Source: Eubacterium sp. (GTDB lineage Bacteria > Bacillota > Clostridia > Lachnospirales > Lachnospiraceae). From it: a stretch of 60,491 nt of DNA. Location: NCBI GenBank assembly GCA_022764265.1, contig JALERO010000054.1, positions 1 to 60,491 on the forward strand, read 5' to 3'. Numbering within the stretch: the stretch's first letter is position 1; each line of letters starts with the position of its first letter. Positions 39,724-49,535 of the stretch are shown here, piece after piece. The position numbers were made by a program, and so were the translations under genes. Below the pieces are notes generated by a model, which saw only the letters and a program-made list of their open reading frames with translations, searched no databases and was not told where the DNA came from.

Positions 39724-40032
39724 ATGACAACGAGAAATGTATTATCTTTTTCGGAAAAAAAGGTATCAAAAAACGCGATCATTACCCTGGTTATGGGAAT
39801 TGTGGAAATTGTCGGATTTTTGCTGCTGTTATTGATTTCAATTCTCAGCAGAGGAAAACTGAATCTATTTGGTGGATATATTGGATGCCTTCTGGTACTT
39901 CTGGCATTTTTCGGAGTACTTTGGGGCGTTTTGAGTTATGATGATGTGAAAACGAATCAACGTTTTAAGATTTCCGGTATCTGTCTGAATGTGATTGTCA
40001 TATTTTTAGGAATTACTTTTGTGATGTTGTAA
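39724..40032 (+). CDS. Small three-TM membrane protein, DUF6142/DUF4190-like
   Basis: Three hydrophobic segments; FSEKKVSKNAIITLVMGIVEIVGF. Confidence 0.7.
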   Translation: MTTRNVLSFSEKKVSKNAIITLVMGIVEIVGFLLLLLISILSRGKLNLFGGYIGCLLVLLAFFGVLWGVLSYDDVKTNQRFKISGICLNVIVIFLGITFVML

Positions 40033-40050
40033 TATCATAGAAGAAAAATA

Positions 40051-42216
40051 ATGGCCATAGACGAAGAAATCATTCTTTTCAGATGGCATTTACTACAATA
40101 TCAGGAGGCAGATGAAAGATTTATGGATTATAGAGAATTATTAAAAGAAAGTAATGAAGAAGTGAAGGAAAGATTTGAGCTGGCGTCAGAACGAATCCGG
40201 GATATTGCCGATGGTGAAGACTCAAAGATGTCGGAACCATTGTCCCTTTATTTTAAGACGACCGCTTCTTTTCTTTCGCTCTGTGCAGAATTATATATAG
40301 CAGTTTCCAGAGGAAAGTTGAAAAAGGCATCATTAAAGAAGCTGCAGGAAGAAAATTACATTTTTTATCAGGATATTTTGCCGGAGAATTATGACCATTC
40401 CTATGCCAATCCGGCTTATGCCGTAGAGCAGCTGGGAGAGGAATATGGTCGCATTCTCAGCTTTTTATACACGGAGCTTCGTTCCGAACGAATTTTTATT
40501 TTTGAGCAGAATTTGTATAAAATGACTATTCTCAACGAGCTTTTTCTTGAAATATATTTTCTGTTTGAGAATGAGGAGGTCAGTTATTATCAGCTGAGGG
40601 AAACCATTTACTGGTTTCTGTATGATTATGCCGATGAATGGGTTGGCTGGCGAGTGAGAGAACTGGTGGATCCCAGCCTTGACTTTGCCACAGATATTGT
40701 GATGAATGCGGATCTTACGGATCTCCGATATCTGTATGCTTATGGAGAATATATTTCAGACAATGAATTGCAGATCGCACAGTATCTGAATCAGCTTCCA
40801 CAGGAAGAAATCGATCAGATTGCATTTACCTTCACCGATGGATTCCGGGAAGGATTTGCATTGAAAAATGTGGATATAAGGAAGAAAAAAACGGTTAACA
40901 TTCGTTATAACATTGGCTTTGAGAGGGTGATAAGGGCTGCAATTCTTCAATTTGAAGAGCTGGGATTGAAGCCGATTCTATATAAAGCGGCACAAAATAC
41001 TCTCAATAAAAGACAGAACCTGAAAATCGGATACATTTCCTCCAATCCCAATGAACAGTATGATTACGACCATCGATTTGATGATGCGATTTATTTTGAC
41101 AAGCGGATGCTGGATCGCAAGATCAGCTGTATGAGGAAGGCTTTTGAAGAATTTGAGACAGAGGCGGAAGGCTTTGCCGGACCGGCCTGCTTTGAAGTAT
41201 TCGGAGATATTCCTTTTGAACCGGAGCAAAAAGAAGCAGCATATCGTCTCAGCGAGAGACAGCAGAACCTTCTGGTGGAATACTCTGCTCTTTCCAATGA
41301 AGTGACCAATGAATTTATTAATCAGGAGGAGCGCAGCTTCACGATTATTGCTTATCCGAAGCCGTCCATCGGTCCGGAATTTTCGGAGATTTTTGAGGAA
41401 GTCCGCAAAGTAAATAATCTGGATAAAGAGAAATATAAAAAGATCCAGCAGAATATGATCGATGTCCTGGACCGATCGGAATATGTTAAGCTCATGGGCA
41501 GAGGTAATAATATGACGAACCTCACCATTGCCCTTGCAGACATCGAGAATCCGGAAACTCAGACCAAGTTTGAGAACTGTCTGGCCGATGTAAATATCCC
41601 GGTGGGAGAAGTTTTCACCTCACCAAAACTGACCGGAACCACAGGACTGTTGCATGTCAGTGAAGTTTTCTTAAATGGATTGTGCTACAAAGACCTACGC
41701 ATCCGATTTGAGGATGGAATGGTTACGGAATATTCCTGCGGTAATTTTCAGGATGAGGAAAAGGGAAAGAATTTTATCCGGGAGAATCTGCTCTACAGCA
41801 GAGATACCCTTCCGATGGGTGAGTTCGCCATCGGCACAAATACAACCGCTTACGTGATGGCATCCAAATATGGCATCATGCAGAAGCTGCCGATTTTAAT
41901 TGCGGAGAAAATGGGACCGCATATTGCTCTTGGAGATACCTGCTATTCTTATTCAGAAGATGTCCGGGTCTATAATCCGGACGGCAGAGAGATGATCGCA
42001 AAGGATAATGAGCGCTCTGCTTTAAGAAAGGAAGATCCGAAGAAGGCATATTTTAACTGTCATACGGATATTACCATTCCGTATGAAGCACTGGATCGTA
42101 TTGTCGCTGTTAACAAAGACCGTGTGGAGATTCCGATCATACTGGACGGTCGATTTGTGCTGGATGGCACATTGCAGTTGAATGAACCATTTCAAAATAC
42201 AGGAAAAGAGGAATGA
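40051..42216 (+). CDS. M29-like (leucyl) aminopeptidase
   Basis: Long protein with C-terminal EVFTSPKLTGTTGLLHVSEVFLNG...MGEFAIGTNTTAY...EKMGPHIALGDTCYS. Confidence 0.75.
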   Translation: MAIDEEIILFRWHLLQYQEADERFMDYRELLKESNEEVKERFELASERIRDIADGEDSKMSEPLSLYFKTTASFLSLCAELYIAVSRGKLKKASLKKLQEENYIFYQDILPENYDHSYANPAYAVEQLGEEYGRILSFLYTELRSERIFIFEQNLYKMTILNELFLEIYFLFENEEVSYYQLRETIYWFLYDYADEWVGWRVRELVDPSLDFATDIVMNADLTDLRYLYAYGEYISDNELQIAQYLNQLPQEEIDQIAFTFTDGFREGFALKNVDIRKKKTVNIRYNIGFERVIRAAILQFEELGLKPILYKAAQNTLNKRQNLKIGYISSNPNEQYDYDHRFDDAIYFDKRMLDRKISCMRKAFEEFETEAEGFAGPACFEVFGDIPFEPEQKEAAYRLSERQQNLLVEYSALSNEVTNEFINQEERSFTIIAYPKPSIGPEFSEIFEEVRKVNNLDKEKYKKIQQNMIDVLDRSEYVKLMGRGNNMTNLTIALADIENPETQTKFENCLADVNIPVGEVFTSPKLTGTTGLLHVSEVFLNGLCYKDLRIRFEDGMVTEYSCGNFQDEEKGKNFIRENLLYSRDTLPMGEFAIGTNTTAYVMASKYGIMQKLPILIAEKMGPHIALGDTCYSYSEDVRVYNPDGREMIAKDNERSALRKEDPKKAYFNCHTDITIPYEALDRIVAVNKDRVEIPIILDGRFVLDGTLQLNEPFQNTGKEE

Positions 42217-43484
42217 GAATGCTTCAGATAAAAAACGGAAGAGTTATGAATCCTGCGACAGGTCTGGATGAAGTGACTGATCTCTGGATTCAGGACGGGA
42301 AAATATTAGCATATGGTGAACGTGAAGAGTTCGGTCAACCGGAAGAAGTAATTGATGCTTCCGGATGTATTGTGGCTCCGGGGCTGGTGGACGTTCACGT
42401 ACATTTCAGAGATCCCGGCTTAACCTATAAGGAGGATTTGGAAACCGGAAGTGCAGCGGCAGCAGCGGGGGGATTTACTACCGTTGTGTGTATGGCAAAC
42501 ACGAAACCGATCGTGGATACGCCGGAGGTGCTGGACGATATTCTGGAACGGGCAAATAATCTTCCAATTCATGTTAAGCAGGTTTCTGCAGTTTCAAAGG
42601 GATTCCAGGGAAAAGAACTGGTAGATTATGAAGCGATGGTTCGCCATGGTGCTTGCGGATTTACGGATGACGGTATTCCGCTGACGGATGCCGGTTTTAT
42701 AAAAAAAGCGATGGAGATGGCGGCGAAGATGGATATGCCGATCAGTCTTCATGAAGAAGATCCTTCCCTCAATGAGGTGAATGGAATCAATAAAGGTGCC
42801 ATCAGTGACCAGATGGGAATCGGAGGCGCTCCGGCTATTTCCGAAGACGTGATGGTGGCCAGAGATGTGATGCTTGCACTGGAAACCGGAGCCAAGGTGG
42901 ATATCCAGCACATTTCCTCCGGTCGTTCCGTGGATCTGGTTCGCTATGCAAAACAAAAGGGAGCAAAGGTGTATGCGGAGGTGACACCGCATCATTTCAC
43001 TCTGACTGAGGAAGATGTGCCAAATTACGGTACCATGTGTAAGATGAATCCGCCGGTTCGGACCCTGTGGGATCGCAGCAAGATTATCGAAGGTCTGGCA
43101 GATGGAACCATTGACATGATTGCGACGGATCATGCCCCTCATTCGGAAGAAGAAAAAAACAGAGAGTTTACCAAAGCGCCAAGTGGAATTATCGGTCTGG
43201 AAACAGCACTGTCTCTCGGCATTACCAGTCTGGTGAAACAGGGCTATCTTTCCATGATGGAGCTGCTGACCAAAATGACTGTTAATCCGGCCCGATTATA
43301 TCAGTTTGACTGTGGAGATATTGCAGAAGGAAAGGCAGCGGATCTGGTGATATTTGATCCGAATCAGATTCATACCATAGAGAAATTCGCCTCAAAAGCC
43401 AGCAATTCTCCGTTCCTCGGAGCCCAGCTTTTTGGTAAGGTGCGCTATACGATCTGCGATGGTCATATTGTCTACAGAGGATAG
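42213..43484 (+). CDS. pyrC: Dihydroorotase
   Basis: GLVDVHVHFRDPGLTYKEDLETGSAAAAAGGFTTVVCMANTKP; IATDHAPHS; ATGA overlap with upstream gene. Confidence 0.97.
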   Translation: MRMLQIKNGRVMNPATGLDEVTDLWIQDGKILAYGEREEFGQPEEVIDASGCIVAPGLVDVHVHFRDPGLTYKEDLETGSAAAAAGGFTTVVCMANTKPIVDTPEVLDDILERANNLPIHVKQVSAVSKGFQGKELVDYEAMVRHGACGFTDDGIPLTDAGFIKKAMEMAAKMDMPISLHEEDPSLNEVNGINKGAISDQMGIGGAPAISEDVMVARDVMLALETGAKVDIQHISSGRSVDLVRYAKQKGAKVYAEVTPHHFTLTEEDVPNYGTMCKMNPPVRTLWDRSKIIEGLADGTIDMIATDHAPHSEEEKNREFTKAPSGIIGLETALSLGITSLVKQGYLSMMELLTKMTVNPARLYQFDCGDIAEGKAADLVIFDPNQIHTIEKFASKASNSPFLGAQLFGKVRYTICDGHIVYRG

Positions 43485-43588
43485 AAATGGACGGTCGGTT
43501 TTTGTCATATTGGCAAGTGTACATCTGAAAAAAATTATGCTAGAATGATAACTATTCAGAGTAAAGTAATAGCAAAATGGAGGATACC

Positions 43589-44506
43589 ATGATTCAGGAA
43601 TTAATTAAAAATATTAAAGAAAAAGATGCCCCAATCGTTGTCGGTCTTGATCCCATGCTCGGATATGTGCCGGAACATATTTTGAAGGATGCTTTTGATG
43701 CTTACGGAGAGAATCTGGAAGGAGCAGCAGAAGCTATCTGGCAGTTTAATAAAGGAATTATTGATGCGACTTATGATTTGATTCCGGCTGTAAAGCCTCA
43801 GGTTGCCATGTATGAGCAATTTGGTATTGAAGGAATGAAAGCCTTTAAGCGCACTTGCGATTATGCAAAGAGTAAAGGTCTGGTTATCATTGGCGACATC
43901 AAGAGAGGCGATATCGGTTCCACATCAGAGGCTTATGCTGTGGGCCATGTGGGACATGTTTCTGTTGGAAATCATACATTTTCTCCATTTACAGAAGATT
44001 TTGTGACAGTGAATCCGTATCTTGGTTCCGATGGAGTGAAACCATTTATCAAGGTTTGCAAAGAGGAAAAGAAAGGAATGTTTATTCTTGTAAAAACCTC
44101 GAATCCATCCAGCGGAGAGTTCCAGGATCGGCTGGTAGACGGAACTCCTTTATATGAGATTGTAGCCCGCAAGGTTGCTGAGTGGGGCGAGGATCATATG
44201 GGAGATGACTACAGTTATATCGGTGCCGTTGTCGGCGCAACCTATCCGGAGATGGGAGCCGTTCTTCGTAAATTAATGCCGAAGAACTACATTCTTGTAC
44301 CTGGTTACGGCGCACAGGGAGGACAGGGAAAAGACCTGGCACCATTCTTCAATGAAGATGGACTCGGTGCAATCGTGAATTCCAGCCGTGGAATCATCTG
44401 TGCTTATAAGAAATCAGAGATTTATGGACCGCAGAATTTTGGAGATGCCAGCCGACAGGCAGTATTAGATATGAAAGAAGATCTGAAAAACGCATTTGTA
44501 AAATAA
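43589..44506 (+). CDS. pyrF: Orotidine 5'-phosphate decarboxylase (type 2)
   Basis: VGLDPMLGYVPEH; VIIGDIKRGDIGSTSEAYA; start 43589 after GGAGG. Confidence 0.96.
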   Translation: MIQELIKNIKEKDAPIVVGLDPMLGYVPEHILKDAFDAYGENLEGAAEAIWQFNKGIIDATYDLIPAVKPQVAMYEQFGIEGMKAFKRTCDYAKSKGLVIIGDIKRGDIGSTSEAYAVGHVGHVSVGNHTFSPFTEDFVTVNPYLGSDGVKPFIKVCKEEKKGMFILVKTSNPSSGEFQDRLVDGTPLYEIVARKVAEWGEDHMGDDYSYIGAVVGATYPEMGAVLRKLMPKNYILVPGYGAQGGQGKDLAPFFNEDGLGAIVNSSRGIICAYKKSEIYGPQNFGDASRQAVLDMKEDLKNAFVK

Positions 44507-44511
44507 AAAAC

Positions 44512-44574
44512 GGGGTCAGGTCCGGTGAACGACATAGATTATTGGAGCCGGTTATGTTCACCGGCCCTGACCCC
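44512..44574. repeat. REP/MITE-like palindromic element, copy 2
   Basis: GGGGTCAGGTCCGGTGAAC (19) - 25-nt loop - GTTCACCGGCCCTGACCCC (19), 18/19 complementary. Confidence 0.8.
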
Positions 44575-44596
44575 AGAAAAGAGAAGGAGAAAAACC

Positions 44597-45109
44597 ATGT
44601 CTAAAGTAGGTATTATTATGGGCAGCGACTCTGATCTTAAAGTGATGAGCAAAGCCGCTGCACAGCTTGAAGAATTTGGAATCGATTATGAGATGACGAT
44701 TATTTCTGCTCATCGTGAAGCAGATGTTCTCATTGACTGGGCGAGGAAAGCTCCACAGCGAGATGTGAAAGTGATAATTGCCGGTGCAGGAATGGCTGCA
44801 GCTCTTCCTGGGATGTGTGCTGCATTGTTTCAGCTTCCGGTCATTGGTGTGCCTCTTTCCGGCAGTAAACTGGATGGAATGGATGCTGTATTTTCCATTA
44901 TGCAGATGCCTCCTGGAGTACCGGTAGCTACGGTTGCTATTGACGGCGCAAAAAATGCTGCAATTCTTGCTGCAAAGATTCTTGCTGTTTCAGATGAGAG
45001 TATTCTTGCGAAATTAAATGCATATACACAAGAGATGAAAGAACAGGTTCAGGCAAAAGCAGCGAAACTTGATGAGATTGGATACGAAGAATATCTTGCA
45101 TCGAAATAA
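44597..45109 (+). CDS. purE: N5-carboxyaminoimidazole ribonucleotide mutase
   Basis: VGIIMGSDSDLKVMSKAA; SAHREADVL; start 44597 (44525 lies inside the palindromic element). Confidence 0.97.
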   Translation: MSKVGIIMGSDSDLKVMSKAAAQLEEFGIDYEMTIISAHREADVLIDWARKAPQRDVKVIIAGAGMAAALPGMCAALFQLPVIGVPLSGSKLDGMDAVFSIMQMPPGVPVATVAIDGAKNAAILAAKILAVSDESILAKLNAYTQEMKEQVQAKAAKLDEIGYEEYLASK

Positions 45110-45130
45110 CATAGGAGGATCACAGAGATT

Positions 45131-46156
45131 ATGGATTATAAGACATCCGGAGTAGATATTGAAGCTGGTTATAAATCAGTAGAATTAATGAAAGAACATG
45201 TAAAGAAGACAATGAGAGAAGAAGTACTTGGAGGCCTTGGAGGTTTTTCCGGCGCATTTTCTCTTGGTAAAATTAAAGAAATGGAAGATCCTGTATTACT
45301 TTCCGGAACCGACGGATGTGGTACAAAAGTGAAACTTGCCATGATTATGGACAAACATGATACCATCGGTATTGATGCGGTTGCCATGTGCGTGAATGAT
45401 ATTGCATGTGCAGGTGGAGAGCCTTTATTCTTCCTTGATTACATTGCATGTGGCAAAAACTATCCGGAAAAGATTGCAGAGATCGTGAAAGGTGTTGCAG
45501 AAGGATGTTTACAGTCTGATGCAGCTTTAATTGGTGGAGAAACCGCAGAACATCCGGGACTGATGCCAGAAGAGGATTACGATCTTGCTGGTTTTGCAGT
45601 AGGTGTTTGTGACCGTAAAGACATGATTACCGGAGAACATCTTGCAGATGGTGATGTATTAATCGGTATGGCTTCTACCGGAGTACATAGCAATGGTTTC
45701 TCTCTGGTTCGTAAAGTATTTGATATGACAAAAGAATCTTTAGATACTTATTATGATGAACTTGGAAAGACTCTGGGAGAAGCACTTCTTGCTCCTACAA
45801 GAATCTATGTAAAAGCATTAAAGAGTATCAAAAATGCTGGCGTTACAGTAAAAGCATGCAGCCATATCACCGGTGGTGGATTCTACGAAAATATTCCACG
45901 TATGCTCGTTGAAGGCACACATGCTGTTGTAGAAAAAGATAGCTATCCGGTTCCTCCAATATTCAAATTATTAGCGGAACAAGGAAATATCGAAGAACAG
46001 ATGATGTACAATACCTTTAATATGGGGCTAGGTATGATCGTAGCCGTAGACCCGGCTGATGTTGATAAAACAATGGAAGCAATGAAAGCTGCAGGAGATA
46101 TACCATACGTCGTAGGTCACATTAAGAGTGGAGAAAAAGGAGTAACCTTATGCTAA
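45131..46156 (+). CDS. purM: Phosphoribosylformylglycinamidine cyclo-ligase
   Basis: SGTDGCGTKVKLA; GIDAVAMCVNDIACAGGEPLFFLDYIACGK; GGETAEHPG. Confidence 0.97.
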   Translation: MDYKTSGVDIEAGYKSVELMKEHVKKTMREEVLGGLGGFSGAFSLGKIKEMEDPVLLSGTDGCGTKVKLAMIMDKHDTIGIDAVAMCVNDIACAGGEPLFFLDYIACGKNYPEKIAEIVKGVAEGCLQSDAALIGGETAEHPGLMPEEDYDLAGFAVGVCDRKDMITGEHLADGDVLIGMASTGVHSNGFSLVRKVFDMTKESLDTYYDELGKTLGEALLAPTRIYVKALKSIKNAGVTVKACSHITGGGFYENIPRMLVEGTHAVVEKDSYPVPPIFKLLAEQGNIEEQMMYNTFNMGLGMIVAVDPADVDKTMEAMKAAGDIPYVVGHIKSGEKGVTLC

Positions 46157-46776
46157 GACTGGCAGTCCTTGTATCCGGAGGCGGTACCAATCTTCAGGCA
46201 ATCATGGATTCCATCCAAAACGGAACCATTACCAACGCTGAGATTGTGACCGTAATCAGCAATAATGCGGGAGCCTATGCTCTGGAACGTGCCAAAGCAT
46301 ATGGTGCTGAAAGCTTGCTCCTCTCTCCGAAGGATTTTGATACAAGAGAAGAATTCAATCAGAAACTATTGGAAACATTGAAGGAACGGGACATTGATCT
46401 TGTGGTTCTGGCTGGATATCTGGTGGTTGTTCCTCCATGTGTAATTCAGGAATATGAGAATCGGATTATCAATATTCATCCATCTCTGATTCCTTCCTTC
46501 TGCGGAACCGGATGTTATGGGCTCCATGTTCACGAAAAGGCTCTTGCCCGCGGTGTGAAGGTTTCCGGAGCAACCGTTCATTTTGTGGATGAGGGAACCG
46601 ATACCGGACCGATTATTTTACAGAAACCGGTCATGGTACAGCAGGGAGATACCCCGGAAATCTTACAGAAACGTATTATGGAAGAGGCAGAATGGGTCAT
46701 CATGCCAAAAGCCATTGATCTGATTGCCAACGGAAAAGTACATGTAGATGGCAGAACAGTCACCATCGATGAATAA
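46150..46776 (+). CDS. purN: Phosphoribosylglycinamide formyltransferase
   Basis: AVLVSGGGTNLQAIMD; VVLAGYLVVVPP; NIHPSLIPSFCGTGCYG. Confidence 0.96.
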   Translation: MLRLAVLVSGGGTNLQAIMDSIQNGTITNAEIVTVISNNAGAYALERAKAYGAESLLLSPKDFDTREEFNQKLLETLKERDIDLVVLAGYLVVVPPCVIQEYENRIINIHPSLIPSFCGTGCYGLHVHEKALARGVKVSGATVHFVDEGTDTGPIILQKPVMVQQGDTPEILQKRIMEEAEWVIMPKAIDLIANGKVHVDGRTVTIDE

Positions 46777-46790
46777 TTGGAGGTTTCAAG

Positions 46791-48062
46791 ATGAAAGTAT
46801 TAATTGTAGGAAGCGGCGGAAGAGAGCATGCAATTGCCTGGGCAGTGGCAAAAAGTGATAAAGTCGATAAGATTTATTGTGCACCTGGCAATGCCGGCAT
46901 TGCAGAATATGCGGAATGCGTAAATATTGCAGCGATGGAATTTGATAAATTGACAGCCTTTGCAAAAGAACAAGCCATTGATCTGACGATCATCGGTATG
47001 GACGATCCTCTGGTTGGTGGAATCGTAGATGCTTTTGAGGCGGAAGGATTAAGAGTTTTCGGACCAAGAAAAAATGCAGCCATCATCGAAGGCTCCAAGG
47101 CGTTTTCTAAAGACCTCATGAAAAAATATCACATTCCGACAGCAGCCTATGAGAATTTCGATTCCAAAGATGCCGCACTGGAATACCTGGAAAAAGCCAA
47201 AATGCCGATCGTGTTGAAAGCCGATGGACTGGCACTGGGCAAAGGTGTTCTGATCTGCAATACGCTGGAAGAAGCAAAAGATGGCGTGAAAACCATCATG
47301 GAAGATAAAAAGTTTGGTGATGCCGGAAATACTATGGTTATTGAGGAATTTATGACCGGACGTGAAGTATCTGTGCTTGCTTTCTGTGACGGCAAGACGG
47401 TGAAGTGTATGACCAGTGCTCAGGATCATAAAAGAGCACAGGATGGCGATCAGGGCTTAAATACCGGCGGTATGGGAACCTTCTCTCCAAGTCCGTTCTA
47501 TACAAAAGAAGTGGAAGAATTCTGTGAGAAATACATTTACCAGCCAACCATCGATGCCATGGCAGCGGAAGGAAGACCGTTTACCGGAATTCTTTTTACC
47601 GGTCTCATGCTGACAGAAGACGGACCAAAGGTACTGGAATACAATGCTCGTTTCGGTGATCCGGAAGCACAGGTTGTGCTGCCTCGTATGAAAAATGATA
47701 TTATCGAGGTGATGGAAGCCTGCATCGACGGACGTCTCGATGAAATTGATCTTCAGTTTGAGGACAATGCGGCAGTATGTGTGGTTCTGGCATCAGAAGG
47801 ATATCCGGTATCCTATGAGAAAGGTTTTGTCATTGGAGGACTTGAGAACTTCAAAGACAAAGACGGATATTACTGTTTCCATGCCGGTTCCAAGCTGACA
47901 GACAAAGGTATTGTGACCAACGGTGGACGTGTTCTCGGAATTACAGCTAAAGGAAAGGATCTCAAAGATGCCCGTAAAAATGCTTATGCAGCAACCGAAT
48001 GGGTAACCTTTGAGAACAAATACATGAGACATGATATCGGAAAGGCTATTGATGAGGCTTAG
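46791..48062 (+). CDS. purD: Phosphoribosylamine-glycine ligase
   Basis: VLIVGSGGREHAIAWA; QDHKRAQDGDQGLNTGGMGTFSPSP. Confidence 0.97.
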   Translation: MKVLIVGSGGREHAIAWAVAKSDKVDKIYCAPGNAGIAEYAECVNIAAMEFDKLTAFAKEQAIDLTIIGMDDPLVGGIVDAFEAEGLRVFGPRKNAAIIEGSKAFSKDLMKKYHIPTAAYENFDSKDAALEYLEKAKMPIVLKADGLALGKGVLICNTLEEAKDGVKTIMEDKKFGDAGNTMVIEEFMTGREVSVLAFCDGKTVKCMTSAQDHKRAQDGDQGLNTGGMGTFSPSPFYTKEVEEFCEKYIYQPTIDAMAAEGRPFTGILFTGLMLTEDGPKVLEYNARFGDPEAQVVLPRMKNDIIEVMEACIDGRLDEIDLQFEDNAAVCVVLASEGYPVSYEKGFVIGGLENFKDKDGYYCFHAGSKLTDKGIVTNGGRVLGITAKGKDLKDARKNAYAATEWVTFENKYMRHDIGKAIDEA

Positions 48063-48113
48063 ACCAATATCTGTCAAAAAAAGAAAAGCACAAAGATGTG
48101 CATAAGATATGAG

Positions 48114-48156
48114 AGAGCATCGCAGAGAGAAACGCACGGTTTTCCTGCGGTGCTCT
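48114..48156 (+). terminator. Hairpin/terminator-like element between purD and azlC
   Basis: AGAGCATCGCAG ... CTGCGGTGCTCT (11/12 complementary), weak downstream T tract. Confidence 0.5.
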
Positions 48157-48197
48157 TCCTTGTACATTTTTCTGTCAGAAAGCGAGGAGGAGAGTAA

Positions 48198-48890
48198 ATG
48201 AATTTTAAACGGGGTTTCCGGGATGGAATTCCCATTGGTCTGGGCTATTTTGCCGTATCCTTTGCCTTTGGAATTCTGGCTGTGGACAGCGGATGTACGA
48301 TTGGAGAGGCAGTCCTGATTTCCCTCACAAATCTGACTTCCGCCGGACAATTTGCAGGGCTTACGGTCATAGCCGGAATGGGTTCTCTCATAGAGATGGC
48401 AGTCACCCAGCTGGTAATCAATGCCAGATATATGCTCATGTCCATTGCCATGTCACAGAAGGTAGATGCGGATTTTCACGGTATCTGGAGATGGATCCTT
48501 GGATTTGGAATCACAGATGAGATTTTTGCCGCCGCCATACAGGAAGAGGGAACTATAAAACGATATTATTTTCTTGGACTGATGATTCTGCCTATTATCG
48601 GATGGACCTCCGGAACATTTCTGGGGGCATTTCTTGGAAATGTACTTCCGACGATTCTAACCAATGCGCTTGGTGTGGCTTTATACGGAATGTTCATTGC
48701 CGTTGTCATTCCAAAATCGGTGGAAGATCATCATGTACTGGCGGCAGTGATACTGGCGGTGATATGCAGCATGGTTCTGCGATATGTGCCGATATTTTCC
48801 GGAATTTCTTCCGGCTTTGCGATCATTATCTGTGCAGTGATTGCCTCGGCCGCTGCAGCTATTTTATTTCCGGTAAAGGAGGAAGAATAG
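48198..48890 (+). CDS. azlC: AzlC family branched-chain amino acid exporter subunit
   Basis: GFRDGIPIGLGYFAVSFAFGI; ITDEIFAAA; followed by azlD. Confidence 0.93.
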   Translation: MNFKRGFRDGIPIGLGYFAVSFAFGILAVDSGCTIGEAVLISLTNLTSAGQFAGLTVIAGMGSLIEMAVTQLVINARYMLMSIAMSQKVDADFHGIWRWILGFGITDEIFAAAIQEEGTIKRYYFLGLMILPIIGWTSGTFLGAFLGNVLPTILTNALGVALYGMFIAVVIPKSVEDHHVLAAVILAVICSMVLRYVPIFSGISSGFAIIICAVIASAAAAILFPVKEEE

Positions 48891-49208
48891 ATGGATTTCA
48901 TGACATTTTTACCCTATCTGATCGTGATGGCAGGGGTAACCTATCTCATTCGAGCTATCCCGCTGGTCCTGGTAAAACACAAAATCAAAAATCGATTTTT
49001 AAACTCATTTTTATACTATATTCCGTACACAGTACTGGCATCTATGACCTTTCCGGCAATACTTTATGCCACCGGAAGCAAACTTTCAGCCACAGCGGGA
49101 CTTATTGTCGCAATTCTGCTGGCCTATCGGAAAAAAAGCCTGATCGTGGTGGCTGCTGGAGCCTGTGCCGCTGTTCTTGTTGTAGAAGTGGGAATGATGT
49201 TGCTGTAG
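48891..49208 (+). CDS. azlD: AzlD family branched-chain amino acid transport protein
   Basis: Small polytopic: TYLIRAIPLVLVKHKIKNRFLNSFLYYIPYTVLASMTFPAILYATGS. Confidence 0.92.
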   Translation: MDFMTFLPYLIVMAGVTYLIRAIPLVLVKHKIKNRFLNSFLYYIPYTVLASMTFPAILYATGSKLSATAGLIVAILLAYRKKSLIVVAAGACAAVLVVEVGMMLL

Positions 49209-49445
49209 ATATTTCTCTTTTGTGGCCTGACCGCCACGGATATGTCGTTCCTGCTTATTAATTTCCAGAACTTCACGGACTTCCCCGGCGAGATGATGAT
49301 CGATCTGGGGAAGCCGTTCTGTTAAATCTTTATGTACCGTCGATTTGGATATGCCAAACTTTTTGGCGGTAGAGCGCACCGTAGAATTGTGGTCGATGGT
49401 ATAGTGCGCGATAGATATGATTCTCTTCTCCATATATTGTTTCAT
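49086..49445 (-). CDS. spoIIID: Sporulation transcriptional regulator SpoIIID (with C-terminal extension)
   Basis: STVRSTAKKFGISKSTVHKDLTERLPQIDHHLAGEVREVLEINKQERHIRGGQATKEKY; tail runs antisense to azlD 3' end. Confidence 0.9.
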   Translation of the reverse strand: MKQYMEKRIISIAHYTIDHNSTVRSTAKKFGISKSTVHKDLTERLPQIDHHLAGEVREVLEINKQERHIRGGQATKEKYLQQHHSHFYNKNSGTGSSSHHDQAFFPIGQQNCDNKSRCG

Positions 49446-49535
49446 AAAACAACTCCAACGAATTTTATATAATGTATGCTTGTTAGAGATGTCTTATGAG
49501 TTTTGGATAGAAAAATACTACTAGGAGAAAAATAT

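Noticed and set aside
38207-44574. Idea that the two palindromes are a composite transposon carrying pyrE-pyrF
   Set aside because: No transposase between them, the elements are in direct orientation with different degrees of decay, and the enclosed genes are core biosynthetic genes in a normal order.
44525-44596. Upstream start for purE
   Set aside because: Falls inside the palindromic element; PurE homology starts at MSKVGIIMGSDSD (44597).
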